DNA of 64,000 bases from an uncultured Lachnospiraceae bacterium (lineage in GTDB: Bacteria > Bacillota > Clostridia > Lachnospirales > Lachnospiraceae): contig CANPZE010000007.1 of NCBI GenBank assembly GCA_947589315.1, positions 1 to 64,000 on the forward strand, in the 5' to 3' direction. A program made the position numbers and the translations under genes. The stretch's first letter is position 1. The number at the start of each line of letters is the position of its first letter. This document shows, piece after piece, positions 59,304-64,000 of the stretch. Below the pieces are notes generated by a model. It did not search any database and was not told where the DNA came from. It saw nothing but the letters and a program-made list of their open reading frames with translations.

Positions 59304-60167
59304 ATGGAACATTTTTGTGTGATTGCTAACCGGGATAAGGATGAGAACTTCCGGCTGGCACAATATGTGTCTGGTTATCTCCGGGAGAAGGGGAAAACAT
59401 GCCAGGTATTGGATAATCAGCTTTCCCTGCAGGACGGGATCTGTCATTTTACCAATGTCCGCCAGATTCCGCCGCAGACTCAGTGCGCCATCGTACTGGG
59501 GGGAGATGGGACTATGATCCAGGCAGCCATTGATCTGGTACATAGAGATCTTCCGATCCTGGGGATCAATATCGGGACAGTGGGCTTCCTCACCGAGGTA
59601 GACCGCCAGAATCTGGATTGGGCCCTGGAGAGGCTGCTGCGGGAGGAATATTCCATTGAGAGCCGCATTATGCTGAGAAGGCTTCCCCTGGAGGGGGAGA
59701 AGGATGTCCCGGACTGTTATGCGCTGAATGATTTTGTGATCAGTAAACGGGGAGGCTGCCGTCTGATCACGATCCAAGTAGCGGTCAATGGGGAGCTGGC
59801 AGATGTTTACCGGGCAGACGGATTGATCGTGTCTACTCCCACCGGCTCTACCGGCTACAACCTTTCGGCAGGGGGGCCGGTCATCGCCCCCCGCACCCAT
59901 GCCATGGTTATCACGCCCATTTGCGCCCACTCCCTGAATAAGCGGAGCCTGGTATTGGATGCAGGAGACCGGATTGAATTAAACATCGGACAGACCAAGG
60001 AATTCCAGCAGGACAGGGCCGTATTGGCGGCAGATGGCAGGAATGTGGGAGAGCTGATGACGGGAGACAGGATCATCATCGAGGTGCCGGATAGCATGAC
60101 AAGGCTGATCAAATTGTCGGATGTAGGTTTTTATGAAAGAATGCGGGACAAGCTGAATGGCAATTAG
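59304..60167 (+). CDS. nadK: NAD(+) kinase
   Basis: VLGGDGTMIQAAIDL; GINIGTVGFLTEV; TPTGSTGYNLSAGGPV. Confidence 0.95.
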   Translation: MEHFCVIANRDKDENFRLAQYVSGYLREKGKTCQVLDNQLSLQDGICHFTNVRQIPPQTQCAIVLGGDGTMIQAAIDLVHRDLPILGINIGTVGFLTEVDRQNLDWALERLLREEYSIESRIMLRRLPLEGEKDVPDCYALNDFVISKRGGCRLITIQVAVNGELADVYRADGLIVSTPTGSTGYNLSAGGPVIAPRTHAMVITPICAHSLNKRSLVLDAGDRIELNIGQTKEFQQDRAVLAADGRNVGELMTGDRIIIEVPDSMTRLIKLSDVGFYERMRDKLNGN

Positions 60168-60181
60168 AGAGTGGAGGAGCT

Positions 60182-60643
60182 ATGAAAAAGGAACGGCGGG
60201 CTAAGATCATTGAACTGATCGGAAAATATCAGATCGAGACTCAGGAGGAGTTGGCGCAGAAGCTGGAGGAGGCCGGCTTTGCCGTAACACAGTCTACCAT
60301 TTCCAGGGACATCCGGGAATTAAAGCTGACGAAGGTCTCTGTAGACGGGATCCACCAGAAATATACTTATCTGAAGAGAAAAGAGACAGATCTGTCTTAC
60401 CGGTATGTGCGGGTGCTGCAGGACGGCTTTCTGTCCATGGATCCGGCTGAGAATCTTCTGGTCATCAAGACGTTGTCTGGCATGGCCATGGCGGTGGCGG
60501 CCGCCCTGGACAACCTGGAGGTACCGGGGGTGGTGGGATCCATAGCCGGGGATGATACGGTAATGTGCGCTGTCCGGTCTGTAGGGGAGGTCCCGGATGT
60601 GATGAACCGGATCGGGCGCCTGCTGAACCAGAGAGAGGGTTAA
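60182..60643 (+). CDS. argR: Arginine repressor
   Basis: TQEELAQKLEEAGFAVTQSTISRDIRELKLTKV; GTIAGDDT-like SIAGDDTVMCAVRS. Confidence 0.95.
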   Translation: MKKERRAKIIELIGKYQIETQEELAQKLEEAGFAVTQSTISRDIRELKLTKVSVDGIHQKYTYLKRKETDLSYRYVRVLQDGFLSMDPAENLLVIKTLSGMAMAVAAALDNLEVPGVVGSIAGDDTVMCAVRSVGEVPDVMNRIGRLLNQREG

Positions 60644-60755
60644 GGACAATAGCGCAACGGCCCGCCGGTGATATGGACAGATAGGAAAAGAAGTGATAAA
60701 ATAAAAAACAGTATTGTTCGATATAACTAATAGAATAAATAAAGGAGAATTTACT

Positions 60756-61484
60756 ATGTCAGGGCATTCAAAATTTGCAAATATTAAACATAAGAAGGAA
60801 AAAAATGATGTGGCAAAGGGGAAGATTTTTACGATCCTGGGCCGTGAGATTGCTGTTGCCGTAAAGGAGGGCGGAGCAGATCCGGCCAATAACGGAAAGC
60901 TGCGGGATGTGATTGCAAAAGCCAAGGCGAATAACATGCCTAACGATACAATAGAGCGTGGGATTAAAAAGGCGGCCGGGAATCTGGAAGCTGTGAATTA
61001 TGAAGAGGTAACCTATGAGGGATATGGCCCGAACGGGACGGCCATCATTGTGAAGGCACTCACGGATAATAAAAACCGTACCGCCAGCAATGTGCGCAAT
61101 GCCTTTACCAAGGGAGGCGGCAGTGTGGGCACCCAGGGCTGCGTGTCCTATATGTTTGATGAAAAGGGACAGATCATTGTGGCTAAGGAAGATTTTGAAA
61201 TGGCGGCGGATGATCTGATGATGCTGGCGCTGGATGCCGGCGCAGAAGACTTTGTAGAGGATGAGGACAGCTTTGAGATTATTACAGCGCCTGCAGATTT
61301 TAGTACAGTGCGCCAGAAGCTGGAGGAGGAAAAAGTGCCTATGGCCAGTGCAGAGGTCACAATGTTGCCACAAAATTATGTTACACTGACAGACGAGAAT
61401 GCTGTGAAGCAGCTGCAGCGTACATTGGATATGCTGGATGAAGATGACGATGTCCAGGATGTATATCACAATTGGGAGGAGTAA
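60756..61484 (+). CDS. yebC: YebC/PmpR family transcriptional regulator
   Basis: MSGHSKFANIKHKKEKND; KANNMPNDTIERGIKKAAG; YEGYGPNGTAIIVKALTDNKNRT. Confidence 0.96.
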   Translation: MSGHSKFANIKHKKEKNDVAKGKIFTILGREIAVAVKEGGADPANNGKLRDVIAKAKANNMPNDTIERGIKKAAGNLEAVNYEEVTYEGYGPNGTAIIVKALTDNKNRTASNVRNAFTKGGGSVGTQGCVSYMFDEKGQIIVAKEDFEMAADDLMMLALDAGAEDFVEDEDSFEIITAPADFSTVRQKLEEEKVPMASAEVTMLPQNYVTLTDENAVKQLQRTLDMLDEDDDVQDVYHNWEE

Positions 61485-61523
61485 CGCTGTAGCAAATGGC
61501 CAGGAAATGCAAGGAGGATGCAT

Positions 61524-64000
61524 ATGAAAAAATTTTTCCAGTCAAAAGGAAAATGGGCAGCCGGGACAGTTGTTCTGCTGTTTTTGATATTTACTGTTGT
61601 CCAGTTATATCAAAGCAGAGACGTATCGAGGGCTGCTGACTACATAGTCAGGGACAGCAGCGGTCTGGAGGTTACCGGGGCATATCAGATGCGCCGGCTG
61701 ACAGATACGCTGACGATTTACGGAACAGAGTCCACAGATACATTGACCTGGGTCAGCGCCAATCCCGATATTTTGGAGGTGCCGGCCGGAGCCAATACGG
61801 AGTCCGTCCGGATACAGGCGAAGACTACCGGTACTGCCGCCATCAATATAACGGTCGAGCATCAGGATGGCAGCCGGGACCAGGTCATGATCGCTATAGA
61901 AGTTGTATTCTCCATCAGTGAATTCCTCAATGACACTACCGGGGGATCTTCTATTGTAAGAGTGAATCCGGAGGATACCAGAAGATCTCTGGTTATGAAT
62001 TACAATATAACCCTGTATTTTGGAAGCAATGCGCTGAATGATACGAATAAGCTGAATCTGACCTTTGGAGACGCCACAAAGGCTATATGGACCAGCGCCA
62101 ATGAAGATGTGCTCCGCGTCAACCGGAGCAATGGATTTGTGACAGCGGTAGGTACGGGGCGTACCACCCTGTCGGTAGAATATAATGACGGCGTCCGCAA
62201 TTATACGGACTCCATTGTGGTGTATGTGCGTCCCCAGCTGAGTTATGAAGGGACTCCGGTGGGATCGGAGACCGCAACGGAAAATATTACGATAGAGACA
62301 GGGGATTCCCTGCATGTATCGGCAAGGTTTGTAGCAAATCCTCTGGTTAGCATGTCCAGCAAACTGATCTGGGTGGTAGCTAAGTCACAGGGAGCCGATA
62401 TCGTCCTTGTCCGGGACTCTCTGGGCAATATGGGAGAGGGCGGGGAAGATGTCAATCTGATCTTCGACCAGACCACCTGCGATTACCGGTTAAACGCCAA
62501 AGCGGGGAGGTACACGGTATTATTCTATGTAGACGGCACTTATACGGATTTTGCCAGCGCCCAGGCCAATTCACCGGGCTGCGCACCAGTGTCATTGGGC
62601 GTGACCGTGAACAGCCGTTATACAGACAAGAGTGTGACGATCAATCTGGGAGGAAGCTATGACCTTGCGGATGCCTTTAACATTTCCAGAAGCATTTTGA
62701 AGGACAGCGTCTCTGTAGAGATCCTTGACAATCCGGAAGATTGTATTGAGTGGAGCCGGGGCACTATGACAGTGATGGGGCGTGCGATCGGCACTGCAAG
62801 GGTCCGGGTTACCCTGAACACCCATGTAGATATTCCCGGCCGGGAGGTAGATACCGTTATTTTGACTATTAATGTGGCAGATACCTTCACCATGAATATG
62901 ACTACAGCCAATATTGCGGTGGGTTCCAAGATCACATTGAGTGGGATCATTGGTTCCGGAACCCATGTGGAGGATACGGAATTTTCCTGGTCTACTACAG
63001 ATACGGATGAGACATATATTACAATAGAGCCCAATGGAAGGTATGCCACGGTCACCGGTAAGAGAACCACGCCCAGCAACCAGCCGGTAACGGTAACACT
63101 GGCCTGGACCGACACAGAGGGTGTGACCCGTATTGCGACCTGTACCATTTATGTCACAGAATCTGCCGAGAGGATTGGCTTGAACCACAGTGAACTGCAG
63201 ATGGAGGTAGGGGATACGGAATGGCTGGATACCGGCCTGTCCGGTACGCAGAACTTTACCTGGTTATCCTCCGATACCAGTATTGTGACAGTAACTGCGG
63301 ACAGCGGGAATACCAAGGCGATGCTGACAGCGGGAACCCAGGTGGGAAGAGCGGTTGTTACCGTTATCAATAAAGATAACAACGCCTATGCTACCTGTAT
63401 CGTTACTGTGTCTGCGCCTATCACAGAGTTAGCGATTGAGCAGGGGGAAAGTCTTGAAACTTACCTTTCCGCTGGTTTTATCTTTTTAAATGCGGTGTAT
63501 AAACCGGATAATGCGACAGCTACGGATCTGATCTGGACCTCCAGTAATCAGCGGGTAGCTACGATCGATGAACATGGAGTAGTGACATTACATGACGTTG
63601 GCACGACAACGATTCAGGTCCGGCCGGAATACAATCCCCATGGGTTGCTGGCTACCTGTATCATTACAGTAATTGAGAAGCCTATTACCAGGATCACACC
63701 GGCCGCTACAACACTGGATCTGATCTTGGGTGATACCTATACGATGAATGTCGAGATTGAGCCGCCGGATGCAACAGACCCTACCTTGCTGTGGCAGTCT
63801 GGCGATGAGTCTATTGTAGTTGTGGAAGGCGGGGATATCACTGGTGTGGGCGTAGGCACTACAACAGTTACTGTATCCGGCGGGGATGCGGCTCCTGTGA
63901 CGATTATGGTGACCGTCCGCAACCGATTGGAAAGTATTGAATTTTCCCAAAGCGAATATGACTTGAAGATGGGGGATACCCAGAAGCTGAATGTTATTTT
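61524..64000 (+). CDS. Large surface protein with N-terminal TM and tandem bacterial Ig-like (Big_2-type) domains; 3' truncated by window
   Basis: Uninterrupted frame from ATG 61524 (SD aggagg) to window end; MKKFFQSKGKWAAGTVVLLFLIFTVV; recurring LIWTSSNQRVATIDEHGVVTLHDVGTTTIQV-type units; absent from ORF track because no stop codon. Confidence 0.85.
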   Translation, partial: MKKFFQSKGKWAAGTVVLLFLIFTVVQLYQSRDVSRAADYIVRDSSGLEVTGAYQMRRLTDTLTIYGTESTDTLTWVSANPDILEVPAGANTESVRIQAKTTGTAAINITVEHQDGSRDQVMIAIEVVFSISEFLNDTTGGSSIVRVNPEDTRRSLVMNYNITLYFGSNALNDTNKLNLTFGDATKAIWTSANEDVLRVNRSNGFVTAVGTGRTTLSVEYNDGVRNYTDSIVVYVRPQLSYEGTPVGSETATENITIETGDSLHVSARFVANPLVSMSSKLIWVVAKSQGADIVLVRDSLGNMGEGGEDVNLIFDQTTCDYRLNAKAGRYTVLFYVDGTYTDFASAQANSPGCAPVSLGVTVNSRYTDKSVTINLGGSYDLADAFNISRSILKDSVSVEILDNPEDCIEWSRGTMTVMGRAIGTARVRVTLNTHVDIPGREVDTVILTINVADTFTMNMTTANIAVGSKITLSGIIGSGTHVEDTEFSWSTTDTDETYITIEPNGRYATVTGKRTTPSNQPVTVTLAWTDTEGVTRIATCTIYVTESAERIGLNHSELQMEVGDTEWLDTGLSGTQNFTWLSSDTSIVTVTADSGNTKAMLTAGTQVGRAVVTVINKDNNAYATCIVTVSAPITELAIEQGESLETYLSAGFIFLNAVYKPDNATATDLIWTSSNQRVATIDEHGVVTLHDVGTTTIQVRPEYNPHGLLATCIITVIEKPITRITPAATTLDLILGDTYTMNVEIEPPDATDPTLLWQSGDESIVVVEGGDITGVGVGTTTVTVSGGDAAPVTIMVTVRNRLESIEFSQSEYDLKMGDTQKLNVI

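Noticed and set aside
58419-59930. 503-aa minus-strand ORF
   Set aside because: Fully antisense to tlyA and nadK, which have clear motifs; no recognisable domains; composition looks like a shadow of + strand codon use

Overview
64 kb of a Firmicutes chromosome, probably Lachnospiraceae/Clostridia-like (inference from gene content: spoIIIA operon, FASII operon order, hom/apgM pair, HPF-secA-prfB order). Genes are dense and almost all on the + strand. I saw no rRNA, tRNA, CRISPR array or transposase. Most of the window is conserved housekeeping: a FASII/ACC operon; hpf-pdaA-secA-prfB; hom-apgM-tex; ilvN-ilvC; aroD-aroK-efp; spoIIIAA-AH; asp23-nusB-xseAB-ispA-dxs-tlyA-nadK-argR; yebC; and the start of a large Ig-like surface protein that runs off the end. 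The least ordinary content is a possible sulfonation system in two parts. Part 1 (28.3-35.6 kb) is an arylsulfotransferase-fold protein with apparently substituted active-site positions, followed by cysD, cysNC, cysQ and a ChrA-type transporter. It has no PAPS/sulfite reductase genes and is preceded by a compact three-way-junction leader placed between a strong Shine-Dalgarno and the start codon. Part 2 (42.3-46.9 kb) is two tandem PAPS-type sulfotransferases, each with an extra N-terminal domain, plus a CDP-glycerol glycerophosphotransferase-like protein. It has its own promoter and sits between efp and spoIIIA. Together these suggest PAPS-dependent sulfation of a surface polymer. Other notable items are a DnaA-box cluster upstream of hpf, a 36-aa membrane mini-gene with its own promoter and terminator, a FASII operon without an enoyl-ACP reductase, and a FapA protein with 26-aa repeats.
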